Source: an uncultured Gammaproteobacteria bacterium
Lineage (GTDB): Bacteria > Pseudomonadota > Gammaproteobacteria > Pseudomonadales > Pseudomonadaceae
DNA: 52,101 nucleotides
Reading direction: 5' to 3'
Assembly (NCBI GenBank): GCA_945612235.1
Contig: CALZAE010000008.1
Location: 1 to 52,101, forward strand
The position numbers and the translations under genes were made by a program. This document shows, in pieces, positions 18,898-28,376 of the stretch. Under the pieces are notes generated by a model, which was given only the letters and a program-made list of their open reading frames with translations, was not told the DNA's origin and searched no databases. The first letter of the stretch is position 1; every line of letters begins with the position of its first letter.

Positions 18898-20898
18898 ATG
18901 CCCAGCCGTCGTGAGCGAGCCAATGCCATTCGCGCCCTCAGCATGGATGCTGTGCAACAAGCCAACAGTGGCCACCCGGGTGCCCCAATGGGCATGGCCG
19001 ATATCGCCGAAGTTCTGTGGCGTGATCATCTGAAGCACAATCCAAAAAATCCAAACTGGTTAGACCGTGACCGCTTTGTGCTGTCCAATGGCCATGGTTC
19101 AATGTTGCTGTATTCGTTACTGCACCTGACCGGCTATGATGTCAATTTGGATGATTTAAAAAGCTTCCGTCAATTGCACAGTCGCACCCCAGGTCACCCT
19201 GAGTACGGTTACACCGCTGGCGTTGAAACCACCACTGGTCCATTGGGTCAGGGTTTAGCTAACGCAGTGGGTTTTGCTTTAGCTGAAAAGGTTATGGCTG
19301 CACAATTTAATCGTCCCAAGCACGACATCGTTGATCACCAAACCTACGTGTTCTTAGGTGATGGCTGCTTGATGGAAGGTATTTCCCATGAAGTCTGCTC
19401 ATTAGCCGGAACTTTAGGCCTGAACAAACTGACTGCATTTTATGATGACAATGGTATTTCCATTGATGGTCAGGTGCAGGGCTGGTTCAGTGATGACACC
19501 CCGCGCCGTTTTGAAGCTTACGGCTGGCATGTGATCCGTAACGTTGACGGTCACAACCCAGATGAAATTGAAGTGGCCATTGAAGCTGCACGTGAAAGCG
19601 ATAAGCCGACTTTGATTTGCTGCAAAACCGTGATTGGTTTTGGCTCACCGAATCGTGGTGGTAAAGAAACCAGCCATGGTGCGCCGTTAGGTGCGGAAGA
19701 AATCGCCTTAACCCGCGCTGAACTGAACTGGCCGCACGGCCCGTTTGAAATTCCTGCTGATATCTACGCTGAGTGGAACGCAGACGCAGCTGGCGCTAAA
19801 GCTGAAGCTGAGTGGGATGCGCGTTTTGCCGCTTATGCTGCTGAGTTCCCAGAGCTGGCTGCTGAGTTCACCCGCCGCATGGCTGGTGACTTACCCGCTG
19901 ACTTTGCTGAAAAAGCTGCGCAGTACATTGCTGAAGTAGCAGCCAAAGGCGAAAGCATTGCCAGCCGTAAAGCCAGTCAAAACAGCCTGAATGCTTACGG
20001 TCCATTACTGCCTGAACTCCTCGGTGGTTCTGCTGACCTTGCGGGCTCTAACCTGACCTTATGGGATGGTTGTAAGGGCGTATCGGATGTTGATGCTTCT
20101 GGTAACTACGTATTCTACGGTGTGCGTGAATTTGGTATGAGCGCCATTATGAATGGTGTGGCGCTGCACGGCGGTTTGATTCCTTACGGCGCAACCTTCC
20201 TGATGTTTATGGAATATGCGCGCAACGCTGTACGCATGTCAGCGTTGATGAAGCAGCGTGTGCTCTATGTGTTTACCCATGACTCCATTGGTTTGGGTGA
20301 AGACGGTCCAACCCACCAGCCGATTGAGCAACTCACCAGTCTGCGTACCACACCGAATCTCGATACTTGGCGTCCATGTGATGCGGTTGAGTCTGCGGTG
20401 TCGTGGAAATACTCGTTAGAGCGTAAACACGGCCCTAGCGCGCTGATCTTTAGCCGTCAGAATCTTGATCACCAAGAGCGCACTGCTGCGCAAATCGCTG
20501 ATATCGAGCGCGGTGGTTATGTGTTGAAAGATTGTGCGGGCGAGCCTGAGCTGATCTTAATCTCAACCGGTTCTGAAGTGGGTCTAGCGGTCAATGCTTA
20601 TAACGCATTGACTGAGCAAGGCCATAAAGTGCGTGTGGTTTCTATGCCCTGCACCAGCGTATTTGATGCGCAAGATGCTGAGTACAAGCAAGCGGTATTG
20701 CCCATCGAAGTCGGTGCGCGTATTGCCATTGAAGCGGCGCACGCAGACTTTTGGTACAAGTACGTTGGCCTTGATGGTCGCGTAATTGGCATGACCACCT
20801 ACGGTGAATCAGCGCCAGCCAACCAACTGTTTGAGATGTTCGGCTTTACGCTGGACGATGTACTCAACGTCGCTGCTGAGTTGCTCGACGACGAATAA
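18898..20898 (+). CDS. tktA: Transketolase
   Basis: A thiamin-diphosphate-dependent enzyme of the non-oxidative pentose phosphate pathway, transferring two-carbon units between sugar phosphates. At 666 residues it has the usual length. [19 protein letters not shown] starts the PP domain, [13 protein letters not shown] holds the Mg/ThDP motif, and [22 protein letters not shown] and [13 protein letters not shown] mark the pyrimidine domain. CAGGAGA lies before ATG at 18898; an in-frame codon at 18847 would add an unrelated 17-residue tail. A TATAAT hexamer at 18800-18805 is a probable -10 element. It leads a block with epd, pgk and fba, as in Pseudomonas. Confidence 0.97.
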   Translation: MPSRRERANAIRALSMDAVQQANSGHPGAPMGMADIAEVLWRDHLKHNPKNPNWLDRDRFVLSNGHGSMLLYSLLHLTGYDVNLDDLKSFRQLHSRTPGHPEYGYTAGVETTTGPLGQGLANAVGFALAEKVMAAQFNRPKHDIVDHQTYVFLGDGCLMEGISHEVCSLAGTLGLNKLTAFYDDNGISIDGQVQGWFSDDTPRRFEAYGWHVIRNVDGHNPDEIEVAIEAARESDKPTLICCKTVIGFGSPNRGGKETSHGAPLGAEEIALTRAELNWPHGPFEIPADIYAEWNADAAGAKAEAEWDARFAAYAAEFPELAAEFTRRMAGDLPADFAEKAAQYIAEVAAKGESIASRKASQNSLNAYGPLLPELLGGSADLAGSNLTLWDGCKGVSDVDASGNYVFYGVREFGMSAIMNGVALHGGLIPYGATFLMFMEYARNAVRMSALMKQRVLYVFTHDSIGLGEDGPTHQPIEQLTSLRTTPNLDTWRPCDAVESAVSWKYSLERKHGPSALIFSRQNLDHQERTAAQIADIERGGYVLKDCAGEPELILISTGSEVGLAVNAYNALTEQGHKVRVVSMPCTSVFDAQDAEYKQAVLPIEVGARIAIEAAHADFWYKYVGLDGRVIGMTTYGESAPANQLFEMFGFTLDDVLNVAAELLDDE

Positions 20899-20980
20899 AC
20901 ACTGCGGTGCCATTGTGATACCGCGCAGAGCCTGATGCTGTGCGCGGTTTATTTTGTAAAGCGTTCGCTAAAGGATAGCT

Positions 20981-22042
20981 ATGTCTGCACGCCCATTTCG
21001 AGTTGCACTTAATGGATACGGCCGTATCGGTCGTTGCGTGTTGCGTGCATTAAGTGAGCGCAGCGGTGGCGCTAACTTTGAAATCATTGCGCTCAATGAT
21101 GTAGCTGACCAAGCCAGTATTGAATACCTCACCCGTTTTGACTCCACGCACGGACGTTTCCCCGGTGAAGTGCGAGTGGACGGTGATTGCCTGCATATCG
21201 ATGGTGTCTGTGTCAAAGTACTCTGTGCTGAAACGCCCGAAGAAATTGACTGGGCGGCTTTGGATATTGATCTGCTCCTAGAGTGCTCCGGACAATACAC
21301 CACCCGTGCCGATGCCCAGCGTTTTCTCGATGCGGGTGTGCCGCGCATTTTGTTATCGCAGCCGATGGATAGCGCCGCGGACGTGGATGCTACTATCGTG
21401 TATGGCGTGAATCAAAGCGCGTTAAATGGCAGTGAAAAGATTGTCTCCAATGCCTCCTGTACCACTAACTGCGGTGTACCTTTGTTGCAGTTGTTGGAGC
21501 AGCAGATTGGCGTTGAACATGCTTTTATTAATACCATTCACTCAGCCATGAATGATCAGCCGGTCATTGACGCTTACCACCATAAAGACTTGCGCCGCAC
21601 CCGCTCTGCGTTTCAGTCGGTGGTGCCGGTTTCGACCGGTTTAGCCCGTGGTATTGAGCGCTTGTTGCCGGAATTGACCGGTAAAATCCAAGCCAAAGCC
21701 ATGCGCGTCCCTACGGTCAACGTCTCCTGCTTAGATATCACCCTGCAGATGCAGCGTGATACCAGCATTACAGAAATTAATGCTTTATTTAAGCAGGCCG
21801 CAGCGCAGGGTGCGCTGCAAGGCTTGATTAACTACACCGAATTACCACACGCCAGCTGCGACTTTAACCATGATCCGCATTCAGCTATTTTGGATGCCAG
21901 CCTGACGCGCATGAGCGGCCCACGCATGCTCAATATTGTCGCCTGGTTTGATAACGAATGGGGCTTTGCCAATCGTATGCTGGATGTGGCTGAACATTTT
22001 TTAAACGTTGCTTGTACCACTAACCGCTCAGTAAAGGACTGA
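20981..22042 (+). CDS. epd: Erythrose-4-phosphate dehydrogenase (GapB-type)
   Basis: A GAPDH-family enzyme of 353 residues oxidising erythrose 4-phosphate to 4-phosphoerythronate for pyridoxal phosphate synthesis. The N-terminal [14 protein letters not shown] binds [17 protein letters not shown] holds the catalytic cysteine, and [13 protein letters not shown] is the conserved C-terminal motif. Position between tktA and pgk, and the E4PDH-like [20 protein letters not shown], favour Epd over glycolytic GapA. AAAGGA precedes ATG. pgk begins 5 bases after its stop, and its ribosome site lies within the epd end. Confidence 0.93.
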   Translation: MSARPFRVALNGYGRIGRCVLRALSERSGGANFEIIALNDVADQASIEYLTRFDSTHGRFPGEVRVDGDCLHIDGVCVKVLCAETPEEIDWAALDIDLLLECSGQYTTRADAQRFLDAGVPRILLSQPMDSAADVDATIVYGVNQSALNGSEKIVSNASCTTNCGVPLLQLLEQQIGVEHAFINTIHSAMNDQPVIDAYHHKDLRRTRSAFQSVVPVSTGLARGIERLLPELTGKIQAKAMRVPTVNVSCLDITLQMQRDTSITEINALFKQAAAQGALQGLINYTELPHASCDFNHDPHSAILDASLTRMSGPRMLNIVAWFDNEWGFANRMLDVAEHFLNVACTTNRSVKD

Positions 22043-22047
22043 AATTC

Positions 22048-23211
22048 ATGACAGTGTTAAATATGACTGACCTTGATCTTACCAACCAACGCGTATTGAT
22101 TCGTGAAGATCTGAACGTGCCAGTAAAAGACGGTGTTGTGCAAAGTGATGCACGGATTGTGGCGGCGTTACCCACCATCCGTTTAGCCTTGGAAAAAGGC
22201 GCGGCAGTGATGATCTGCTCACACCTTGGTCGTCCTGATGAAGGCCAGTTTAGTGAAGAAAACAGCCTTGCACCTGTTGCTGTCTATTTAAGTAAAGCAC
22301 TGGGTCGCGACGTACCTTTGGTCCGTGATTACCTGAATGGCGTTGCAGTCGCACCGGGTGAGATCGTGCTACTGGAAAACGTACGCTTTAACAGCGGCGA
22401 AAAGAAAAACACCGATGCCTTAGCCCAGCAATACGCGGCACTTTGCGATGTATTTGTCATGGATGCCTTTGGTACCGCACACCGCGCACAGGGTTCCACC
22501 CATGGCGTGGCGAAGTTTGCCAAAGTTGCTTGCGCAGGCCCTTTATTGTCGGCAGAGCTGGCTGCATTGGGTAAAGCACTGGGCGCACCCGCCAAGCCGA
22601 TGGCAGCAATTGTCGCTGGCTCAAAAGTATCCACCAAGCTCGATGTACTGACCAGCCTGTCTGATCTGTGCGACCAGCTGATTGTTGGTGGTGGTATCGC
22701 TAATACCTTCTTAGCAGCGGCGGGTTTCCCAGTCGGTAAGTCGTTGTACGAAGCGGATTTGATTGATACGGCTAAAGCGATTGCCGCTAAAGTGAGTGTG
22801 CCATTGCCAGTTGACGTAGTGGTGGCTAAAGCCTTTGCTGCCGACGCAGAAGCAACAGTGAAGGCTGTGGCTGATGTAGCTGCAGACGATATGATTCTGG
22901 ATATCGGCCCCGAGACTGCTAAGCAGTTTGCTGAACTATTGAAAAGCTCAAAAACTATTCTGTGGAACGGCCCAGTGGGCGTATTTGAGTTTGATCAGTT
23001 CGCCAATGGCACCCAGGTGCTGGCGCAAGCGATTGCTGATAGCGACGCGTTTTCAATCGCTGGTGGCGGTGATACGCTGGCAGCCATTGATAAGTATAAT
23101 GTGGCCGATAAAATTTCGTATATCTCAACCGGTGGTGGCGCTTTCCTTGAGTTTGTGGAAGGCAAAGTTTTACCAGCGGTAGCAATTTTAGAAGAGCGCG
23201 CTAAAGGCTAA
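22048..23211 (+). CDS. pgk: Phosphoglycerate kinase
   Basis: Interconverts 1,3-bisphosphoglycerate/ADP and 3-phosphoglycerate/ATP. A 387-residue protein with [63 protein letters not shown] and the C-terminal [12 protein letters not shown] and [14 protein letters not shown] nucleotide-binding loops, all in the standard order. It is translationally close to epd (5-base gap) and 81 bases ahead of fba. Confidence 0.98.
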   Translation: MTVLNMTDLDLTNQRVLIREDLNVPVKDGVVQSDARIVAALPTIRLALEKGAAVMICSHLGRPDEGQFSEENSLAPVAVYLSKALGRDVPLVRDYLNGVAVAPGEIVLLENVRFNSGEKKNTDALAQQYAALCDVFVMDAFGTAHRAQGSTHGVAKFAKVACAGPLLSAELAALGKALGAPAKPMAAIVAGSKVSTKLDVLTSLSDLCDQLIVGGGIANTFLAAAGFPVGKSLYEADLIDTAKAIAAKVSVPLPVDVVVAKAFAADAEATVKAVADVAADDMILDIGPETAKQFAELLKSSKTILWNGPVGVFEFDQFANGTQVLAQAIADSDAFSIAGGGDTLAAIDKYNVADKISYISTGGGAFLEFVEGKVLPAVAILEERAKG

Positions 23212-23292
23212 GTAGCCTGCGTGTGAACTGACAGTAACCGGCTTACATAGAGTGGGCCGGGTAGATTTTAATGACCTTGCGGGGAAATAATT

Positions 23293-24357
23293 ATGGCTCT
23301 TATTAGCATGCGTCAAATGCTTGATCACGCCGCCGAGTTTGGCTACGGCGTACCAGCCTTTAACGTGAATAACCTAGAACAAATGCGCGCGATTATGGAA
23401 GCAGCGGATAAAACCGACTCTCCAGTGATAGTACAAGCATCGGCTGGCGCGCGTAAATATGCTGGCGCACCGTTCTTACGTCACCTGATTTTAGCGGCAA
23501 TTGAAGAGTTCCCACATATTCCAGTGTGTATGCACCAAGACCACGGCACCAGCCCTGATGTCTGCCAGCGTTCCATCCAGTTGGGCTTCTCATCTGTAAT
23601 GATGGACGGCTCACTCGGTGAAGACGGCAAAACGCCCATGGACTATGACTACAACGTCGATGTCACCCGTCGCACTGTTGCTCTAGCCCACGCCTGTGGT
23701 GTGTCAGTGGAAGGTGAGCTGGGCTGCTTAGGTAGCTTAGAAACCGGTATGGCTGGCGAAGAAGACGGCATCGGCGCTGAAGGCGTATTGGATATGGAGC
23801 AAATGCTCACTGATCCAGAAGAAGCTGCTGACTTTGTGCAGAAAACTAAAGTTGATGCCTTGGCAATTGCTATCGGTACCAGCCACGGTGCGTACAAGTT
23901 CACTAAGCCACCCACAGGTGACACCTTAGCGATTGAGCGCATTAAAGAAATTCACAAGCGCATTCCTAATACGCACTTAGTGATGCACGGCTCCAGCTCG
24001 GTACCACAAGAGTGGCTAGAAATTATCAACCAGTACGGCGGCGACATTAAAGAAACCTACGGCGTACCGGTAGAAGAAATCGTTGAAGGCATTAAGCACG
24101 GCGTGCGTAAGGTCAACATTGACACTGACTTACGTCTGGCTTCAACCGGTGCCATGCGTCGTCATATGGCGTTAAACCCAAGCGAATTTGATCCACGTAA
24201 ATTCTTCGCAGCCACCGTTGTCGCGATGCGTGATATTTGTATCGACCGTTACGAAGCTTTTGGTGCTGCAGGCCAGGCCTCAAAAATTAAGCCGGTATCC
24301 TTAGAAGTGATGTATCAGCGTTACGCCAGTGGCGAGCTGTATGCAAATATCAAATAA
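23293..24357 (+). CDS. fba: Fructose-1,6-bisphosphate aldolase, class II
   Basis: A zinc-dependent aldolase of 354 residues (Calvin-cycle/type B subgroup of class II). The zinc- and substrate-binding segments are visible: [67 protein letters not shown] and [24 protein letters not shown] lies upstream of ATG. A strong intrinsic terminator follows within about 20 bases, ending the tktA-epd-pgk-fba block. Confidence 0.97.
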   Translation: MALISMRQMLDHAAEFGYGVPAFNVNNLEQMRAIMEAADKTDSPVIVQASAGARKYAGAPFLRHLILAAIEEFPHIPVCMHQDHGTSPDVCQRSIQLGFSSVMMDGSLGEDGKTPMDYDYNVDVTRRTVALAHACGVSVEGELGCLGSLETGMAGEEDGIGAEGVLDMEQMLTDPEEAADFVQKTKVDALAIAIGTSHGAYKFTKPPTGDTLAIERIKEIHKRIPNTHLVMHGSSSVPQEWLEIINQYGGDIKETYGVPVEEIVEGIKHGVRKVNIDTDLRLASTGAMRRHMALNPSEFDPRKFFAATVVAMRDICIDRYEAFGAAGQASKIKPVSLEVMYQRYASGELYANIK

Positions 24358-24372
24358 GTAAACCGTGCTCAG

Positions 24373-24412
24373 AAACCCGCCCACTCTAGATAAGAGTTGG
24401 CGGGTTTTTTAT
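24373..24412 (+). terminator. Intrinsic terminator after fba
   Basis: AAACCCGCC-CACTCT and AGAGTT-GGCGGG form a stem around the loop TAGATA, followed immediately by a run of six T. Confidence 0.92.
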
Positions 24413-24465
24413 TGGCTGCAGAGTGTCGTTCGGCGTTATTTTGGCTGGGTATGCTCGATTTTTAT

Positions 24466-24594
24466 GTTGATGGCGTGTACATGTCAGATGTATATGTCGA
24501 AATTATCGTATTTTATCGACACATAAAATTGTCATGTCGAAATAATGCCGTTTCATCGACATATAAATCGCATATGTCGATGCGGTGTACATAT
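24466..24594. repeat. Array of ATGTCGA/TCGACAT dyads at exact 40-bp spacing upstream of ftnA
   Basis: ATGTCGA occurs at 24494, 24534 and 24574, each exactly 40 bases apart. Its reverse complement TCGACA(T/C) occurs at 24516 and 24556, again exactly 40 apart. Thus two full dyads ATGTCGA-N15-TCGACAT, 29 bases each, are followed by a third left arm. The array is flanked by an imperfect direct repeat of about 19 bases containing GTGTACAT (24475-24482 and 24585-24592). It lies in the 340-base gap between the fba terminator and ftnA and probably binds a regulator cooperatively. Confidence 0.8.
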
Positions 24595-24698
24595 CTATTT
24601 TGTCTGCATGTTCATCTGGACTGTGTTTCCACACAAAAGTCTGCATTTCACCCAGCGCTGCTTTATCATGGTTGCATTGATTATAAATAGAGGTGGTT

Positions 24699-25163
24699 AT
24701 GCAAGGTCATCCTGAAGTTGTTGCGTGTTTAATTGAGCTGTTACGTGGCGAATTAGCGGCACGTGATCAGTACTTTATTCACTCGCGTTACTACGAAGAT
24801 TTCGGCTTAACGCATCTTTACACCCGCATTAATCACGAGATGGAAGAAGAAACTCAGCACGCAGATGATATTTTGCGTCGTATTCTGTTTCTTGAGGGTA
24901 CGCCAGATATGCGCCCGCATGCCTTTGAGGCAGGCACAACTGTACCCGAAATGCTGCGCACCGACTTAGCTTTGGAATACGCTGTACAAAAAAACCTCAC
25001 CGACGCCATGGCATTGTGTGAAAAGCATCAAGACTATGTCACTCGCGATATGTTGCTCGCGCAACTGCGCGATACCGAAGAAGACCATACCTATTGGTTA
25101 GAAAAGCAATTGCGTTTGATTGAAATGTTGGGCTTGGAAAACTACCTACAGTCGCAGATTTAA
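24699..25163 (+). CDS. ftnA: Bacterial ferritin, FtnA (BfrA) type
   Basis: An iron-storage ferritin of 154 residues. The diiron ferroxidase ligands Glu18, Glu51 and His54 are in place ([21 protein letters not shown]), with further ligands in [14 protein letters not shown]. Position 52, methionine and haem ligand in haem-containing bacterioferritins, is threonine here, as in the P. aeruginosa protein once called BfrA and now FtnA, which it resembles over its whole length. ATG at 24699 with AGAGG 5 bases upstream is chosen over an in-frame GTG at 24693. Regulation may involve the 40-bp-spaced dyad array about 110 bases upstream. Confidence 0.92.
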   Translation: MQGHPEVVACLIELLRGELAARDQYFIHSRYYEDFGLTHLYTRINHEMEEETQHADDILRRILFLEGTPDMRPHAFEAGTTVPEMLRTDLALEYAVQKNLTDAMALCEKHQDYVTRDMLLAQLRDTEEDHTYWLEKQLRLIEMLGLENYLQSQI

Positions 25164-25203
25164 GCTTAATTTGTTAGACAAAAATAGTGTTTATGATTAA
25201 TCG

Positions 25204-25239
25204 AACTGAGCCATGCCTTGTGTGTACGCTCAGTTTTTT
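25204..25239 (+). terminator. Intrinsic terminator after ftnA
   Basis: AACTGAGC and GCTCAGTT form a perfect 8-bp stem with a 16-base loop, followed directly by TTTT. Confidence 0.8.
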
Positions 25240-25561
25240 GTTTTATGCTGGGTAGAAAAAGATTCGGCACCGTCTCTGCGAGCAGTGTAACAACACGGCA
25301 GTCTCTCAGGCCTTATCATGCAATATTATGCACAAAAAGATCGAAGTAGATTGTGGCAAATAACTGGAATATCGCTGTCGATTTGGAATGTGAAATCAGG
25401 GCGTGAGACAAGGTCTGTGTCTATTGCGGAAACGAGTTTTTTCACACAAAGTGTCGACGCAAGCCTCCGCAAGCTGGGAGTACATCATTAGGCCTTCGGC
25501 GTCTGTCACTTAGCTAAACGGTGGGTGCTCTAGATCACAGCTGCTCATAGGAAAACTTTTA
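25240..25561. other. Intergenic region of foreign-looking composition between ftnA and the EamA gene
   Basis: About 320 bases without a recognised gene. It shows no repeats, tRNA or transposon ends that I can find. A 57-codon reading frame lies inside it (25318-25491). The sequence texture differs from the ftnA side and continues into the EamA gene, so the boundary of a transferred segment may lie here. Confidence 0.4.
25318..25491 (+). CDS. Possible small protein (57 aa), unknown
   Basis: ATG at 25318 opens a frame starting MQYYAQKDRSRLWQ and ending RKLGVHH. CAGG about 8 bases upstream is a weak ribosome site. No domain is recognised, and chance occurrence is likely enough to keep confidence low. 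Confidence 0.22.
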   Translation: MQYYAQKDRSRLWQITGISLSIWNVKSGRETRSVSIAETSFFTQSVDASLRKLGVHH

Positions 25562-26437
25562 ATGTCGAATGCCCGCATCATTGTTCTTACGTCGTTAGCC
25601 ATGGTTGCTTTTGCAGGTAATTCATTGCTCTGCCGGGCGGCGCTCAGGGATACCAGTATCGACGCAGCCAGTTTTACGACTATTCGATTGATGTCCGGTG
25701 CCGTGGTGCTTTGGCTCATCGTACGAATGCGGCACAACTCACCTGGCGGTGCTGGCAACTGGATGTCTGCTTGTGCGTTGTTTGTGTATGCCGCCGGCTT
25801 TTCTTTTGCCTATACAAGCTTGTCTGCAGCAACCGGTGCGCTGCTACTCTTCGGTGCTGTCCAAGCGACCATGATTGGCTATGGGGTTTGGGTTGGGGAA
25901 CGGCTGCATAAAGCGCAACTCATGGGTCTTGCCCTCGCTTTCGGGGGGCTCATTGGCCTTATGCTGCCGGGACTCTCAGCACCGCCACTCTATGGTTCGG
26001 TGTTGATGTTGGTGTCCGGTATTGCATGGGGCATCTATTCCCTGCGCGGGAAGGGAGGAGGGGATCCGACCAGGGTTACAACGGGGAATTTTCTACGGGC
26101 TGTTCCGATCACAATAGCGATGAGTATATTTATGTTGAGTGGTGCGTCGCTCGATACTGCTGGCTTCTGGTATGCCGTTGCGTCGGGGGCACTGGCGTCC
26201 GGGGTCGGTTACGCCATTTGGTACACAGTCGTGCCTGGATTGCAGGCCACTAACGCTGCGACCATTCAATTGAGTGTGCCGATTATTGCGGCTCTGGGTG
26301 GCGTTATTATTTTAGGTGAGCCCGTAACCCTGCGTTTGCTATTGGCGTCCGTAGCTATTCTCGGTGGAATCGCGCTGGTTATTATGAAGCAGCAGAATGC
26401 GAAAAGCGCCCAGCACTCCACTGCAGGAGACGTTTAA
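25562..26437 (+). CDS. EamA/DMT family transporter
   Basis: A 291-residue membrane protein with ten hydrophobic segments arranged as two EamA repeats: AMVAFAGNSLLCRAALRDT begins the first, GIAWGIYSLRGKGGGDP the second. It ends in a short cytoplasmic tail. Members export amino acids or other metabolites by an antiport mechanism; the substrate is not predictable here. TAGGA lies upstream of ATG. The gene is visibly more GC-rich, with codon choices unlike its neighbours, and sits alone between a foreign-looking gap and a terminator for the opposite strand, so it may have been acquired. Confidence 0.88.
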   Translation: MSNARIIVLTSLAMVAFAGNSLLCRAALRDTSIDAASFTTIRLMSGAVVLWLIVRMRHNSPGGAGNWMSACALFVYAAGFSFAYTSLSAATGALLLFGAVQATMIGYGVWVGERLHKAQLMGLALAFGGLIGLMLPGLSAPPLYGSVLMLVSGIAWGIYSLRGKGGGDPTRVTTGNFLRAVPITIAMSIFMLSGASLDTAGFWYAVASGALASGVGYAIWYTVVPGLQATNAATIQLSVPIIAALGGVIILGEPVTLRLLLASVAILGGIALVIMKQQNAKSAQHSTAGDV

Positions 26438-26484
26438 CACGCCACCCACTTTTGCTTTCGCAAAAGCGTGCGTCGCCGCAAATA

Positions 26485-26523
26485 CAAAAAAGTCAGCTCC
26501 TGCTGGACTAGCAAGAGCTGACT
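26485..26523 (-). terminator. Strong intrinsic terminator on the reverse strand
   Basis: Reverse strand: AGTCAGCTC, one mismatch, TGCT-AGTCC-AGCA, one mismatch, GAGCTGACT, then a run of T. It lies about 200 bases beyond the dioxygenase stop codon and most simply ends the tetR-dioxygenase transcript, or a short transcript starting in the gap. Confidence 0.85.
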
Positions 26524-26594
26524 CAGTAGACAATCAACAACACTTCGTTGTCTTTGGTGTGCTTGTCTTGCATATCAGCGCGGCGTTGCAGCAT
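26523..26594 (-). CDS. Possible tiny protein (23 aa) ending at the terminator
   Basis: ATG at 26594 opens MLQRRADMQDKHTKDNEVLL and two or three further residues; the TGA stop coincides with the first bases of the terminator stem. This tight fit is the only support. There is no ribosome binding site. The rest of the gap (26438-26726) contains a CTTTTGC-TTTC-GCAAAAG hairpin and nothing else I can name. Confidence 0.2.
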   Translation of the reverse strand: MLQRRADMQDKHTKDNEVLLIVY

Positions 26595-26726
26595 GGTTTG
26601 ATTCGCCAAGACAGTGTATTGCCGTCGATGTTGTTGAGGTTTCGTTCGCGTAAATAAGACCGCTGTAAGTTAACAGCCATCGACCTATGTAACGCTAGCC
26701 GCTGATTCAGCTAGTGTTGCATCGTA

Positions 26727-27578
26727 TTACTTTTGGGAACAATGATCTGCCGCTGCGGCGCTGATACCAAAGGCATAGGCTGATAACATAATCTCCATAA
26801 TAGGCTCTCGGTAAATCCGTTGTCCTATAGCATGACCTGCAGCGCCTGCTGCAACCATCAGTGGTAGCAAATGTTCTTCTCGCGGATGCGACAGTCGTGC
26901 TTCAGGCGCTTGTAACCAGTGCGTGAGCATCTGTGCCCGTTGCTCGGCAGTCGCTGCGCATGCAGCATCACCCAGCCATGTATCAAAGCGTAGCGCGGCA
27001 GCACTGAATGCTGCTCCCGAACTCTGCATATTGTGATAGCTGGAACCGCTACCCATAATCAAGACCCCTTCATCGCGTAACGATGCGATGGCCTGGCCTG
27101 CTGCTAAATGTATGGCGGGGTCGAGTCCGTGTTGCAGCGATAGCTGTATGACTGGAATATCGGCTTGTGGATAGATCAGTTTTAATGGAATAAATACGCC
27201 ATGATCCAGTCCGCGCTGATGCTCCAGCCGTGCGGGCAGTCCAGCTGCACTCAGTAAATCAACGACTTTTTGTGCCAGTTTGGGTGCGCCAAGCGCAGGA
27301 TAAGTGAGCTGATAGGTGTGAGCTGGAAAGCCATGGTAATCATACAAAAGTGGCGGTGAGGCTTGGGCAGTCACGGCAAATTCGGCTGCTTCCCAATGGG
27401 CTGAAATGACCAGAATCGCTTTAGGCTTGATCTCAAGCCGCTGCGCCACATTGCGTAGCCAGTGTTCTAAACTATCCCAAGTGTCAGCAGGGCCCCAGGT
27501 CCAGTCCATAAAAAAACAAGGACCACCACCGTGTGGAATAAATAGGCTGGGGCATGCAGTTGTGGGTGCGGTATTCAT
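26727..27578 (-). CDS. DODA-type (LigB-fold) extradiol ring-cleavage dioxygenase, YgiD-like
   Basis: A 283-residue non-haem metal dioxygenase of the 4,5-DOPA dioxygenase/LigB group. The family motifs are PSLFIPHGGGPCFF (metal His), VISAHWEA, RGLDHGVFIPLKLIYP, GSGSSYHN and SHPREEHLLPLMVAAGAAG. E. coli YgiD opens the DOPA ring; other members may act on other catechols, so the substrate is uncertain. TAGGAGT lies before ATG and overlaps the stop of the preceding tetR gene (9-base gap), so the two form an operon under the TetR palindrome. Confidence 0.88.
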   Translation of the reverse strand: MNTAPTTACPSLFIPHGGGPCFFMDWTWGPADTWDSLEHWLRNVAQRLEIKPKAILVISAHWEAAEFAVTAQASPPLLYDYHGFPAHTYQLTYPALGAPKLAQKVVDLLSAAGLPARLEHQRGLDHGVFIPLKLIYPQADIPVIQLSLQHGLDPAIHLAAGQAIASLRDEGVLIMGSGSSYHNMQSSGAAFSAAALRFDTWLGDAACAATAEQRAQMLTHWLQAPEARLSHPREEHLLPLMVAAGAAGHAIGQRIYREPIMEIMLSAYAFGISAAAADHCSQK

Positions 27579-27587
27579 GTGTAACTC

Positions 27588-28235
27588 CTAGTCTGCGCGG
27601 CAGCCGTTTAAGAAAATGGTGACGACCAAATCGACCCATTGCTTGCGCTCTGCTAGATCAAAGTGATGTAAACCTAAACTGGCTTGCCGCAGCGGTTCCA
27701 GAACTACAGATGCCAGAAATAATTGCGAGAGTAGGGCGAGGTCGTGGGCTTTAAGGTGGCCTGCGGCTTGTTCTTCTGCCAGTACGTTTTCCAATAAGGC
27801 ACGTCCGGCGAAAGCGGATTTTTGATCACTTAAGCGCACCAGTTCAGGAAAACGTTCCGCTTCGGCAGTGATGATGCTGTACATACGCAATATTTTCACA
27901 TCCAGCAAGGCATCGAGCATCTGTAAGGCTAAGTCCGTCAAGCGCTCTTGCAGGCTGCCTGCGGCTAAGATAATCGGTGAAAAATGCGTGTTCAGCACAC
28001 GATTACTCACGGCAATAAACAACGCCTCTTTGCTATTAAAACGTGCATACACAGTAGCTTTTGAGGTGTTGGCTTGTTTGGCAATGGTCTCGATACCGGT
28101 AGCACTAAAGCCGTCGGTTAAAAATAAATCCTCAGCTGCATCCAAAATACTGGCGTGTAAATCAGCAGCTTGTTTAAGCGAGGGGCGGCCACCTTTACGA
28201 GGTTCAGCGGCAGCAGTAGAAGGCTTCTTGGTCAT
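27588..28235 (-). CDS. TetR/AcrR family transcriptional regulator
   Basis: A 215-residue repressor-type protein. A short basic tail (RKGGRPSLKQ) precedes the TetR DNA-binding domain: ILDAAEDLFLTDGFSATGIETIAKQANTSKATVYARFNSKEALF. The C-terminal ligand/dimer domain is all-helical. It is the first gene before the dioxygenase and diverges from the FAD-protein gene. Between them lies a near-perfect 37-bp palindrome, so it probably represses both units. The ligand may be the aromatic or steroid-like substrate of the enzymes. Confidence 0.93.
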   Translation of the reverse strand: MTKKPSTAAAEPRKGGRPSLKQAADLHASILDAAEDLFLTDGFSATGIETIAKQANTSKATVYARFNSKEALFIAVSNRVLNTHFSPIILAAGSLQERLTDLALQMLDALLDVKILRMYSIITAEAERFPELVRLSDQKSAFAGRALLENVLAEEQAAGHLKAHDLALLSQLFLASVVLEPLRQASLGLHHFDLAERKQWVDLVVTIFLNGCRAD

Positions 28236-28255
28236 GGTTAAAGTATCTTATGAAT

Positions 28256-28292
28256 TTAATTTAAACTATACGTTGCGTTTAGTTTAAATTAA
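28256..28292. promoter_or_regulatory. Near-perfect 37-bp palindrome between tetR and the FAD-protein gene
   Basis: The left arm TTAATTTAAACTATACG and the right arm CGTTTAGTTTAAATTAA are reverse complements with one mismatch in 17, around a TTG centre. It starts 20 bases before the tetR ATG and 84 bases before the FAD-protein start, so it overlaps both expected promoters. Most likely it is the operator of the adjacent TetR protein. Confidence 0.85.
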
Positions 28293-28376
28293 GGTAAATA
28301 TTATTGCAGATTATTTTAGCAACGCTGCTGCATGTGCTGCGTCCCAACTATAAAAAGCCCTTGGAGGGGATCATTT

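Noticed and set aside
24494-24580. Possible CRISPR array or iteron origin
   Set aside because: Only 7-base half-sites recur, spacers are not flanked by long identical repeats, and no cas or replication gene is near. A regulator-binding array fits better.
24397-24690. A 97-codon forward frame between fba and ftnA
   Set aside because: It starts inside the fba terminator stem, runs through the 40-bp dyad array, and has no ribosome site or protein-like composition.
26430-26470. Possible integron attC site (GTTTAAC at the EamA stop)
   Set aside because: No matching GTTRRRY partner at a suitable distance and no further cassettes or integrase.
26397-26657. Forward 86-codon frame after the EamA gene
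   Set aside because: It begins inside the EamA gene, reads through a reverse-strand terminator stem and lacks a ribosome site.
28332-28376. ATG start 15 codons upstream for the FAD protein
   Set aside because: No ribosome site there, while GGAGGGG is correctly placed for the TTG at 28377. N-terminal mapping could still overturn this.
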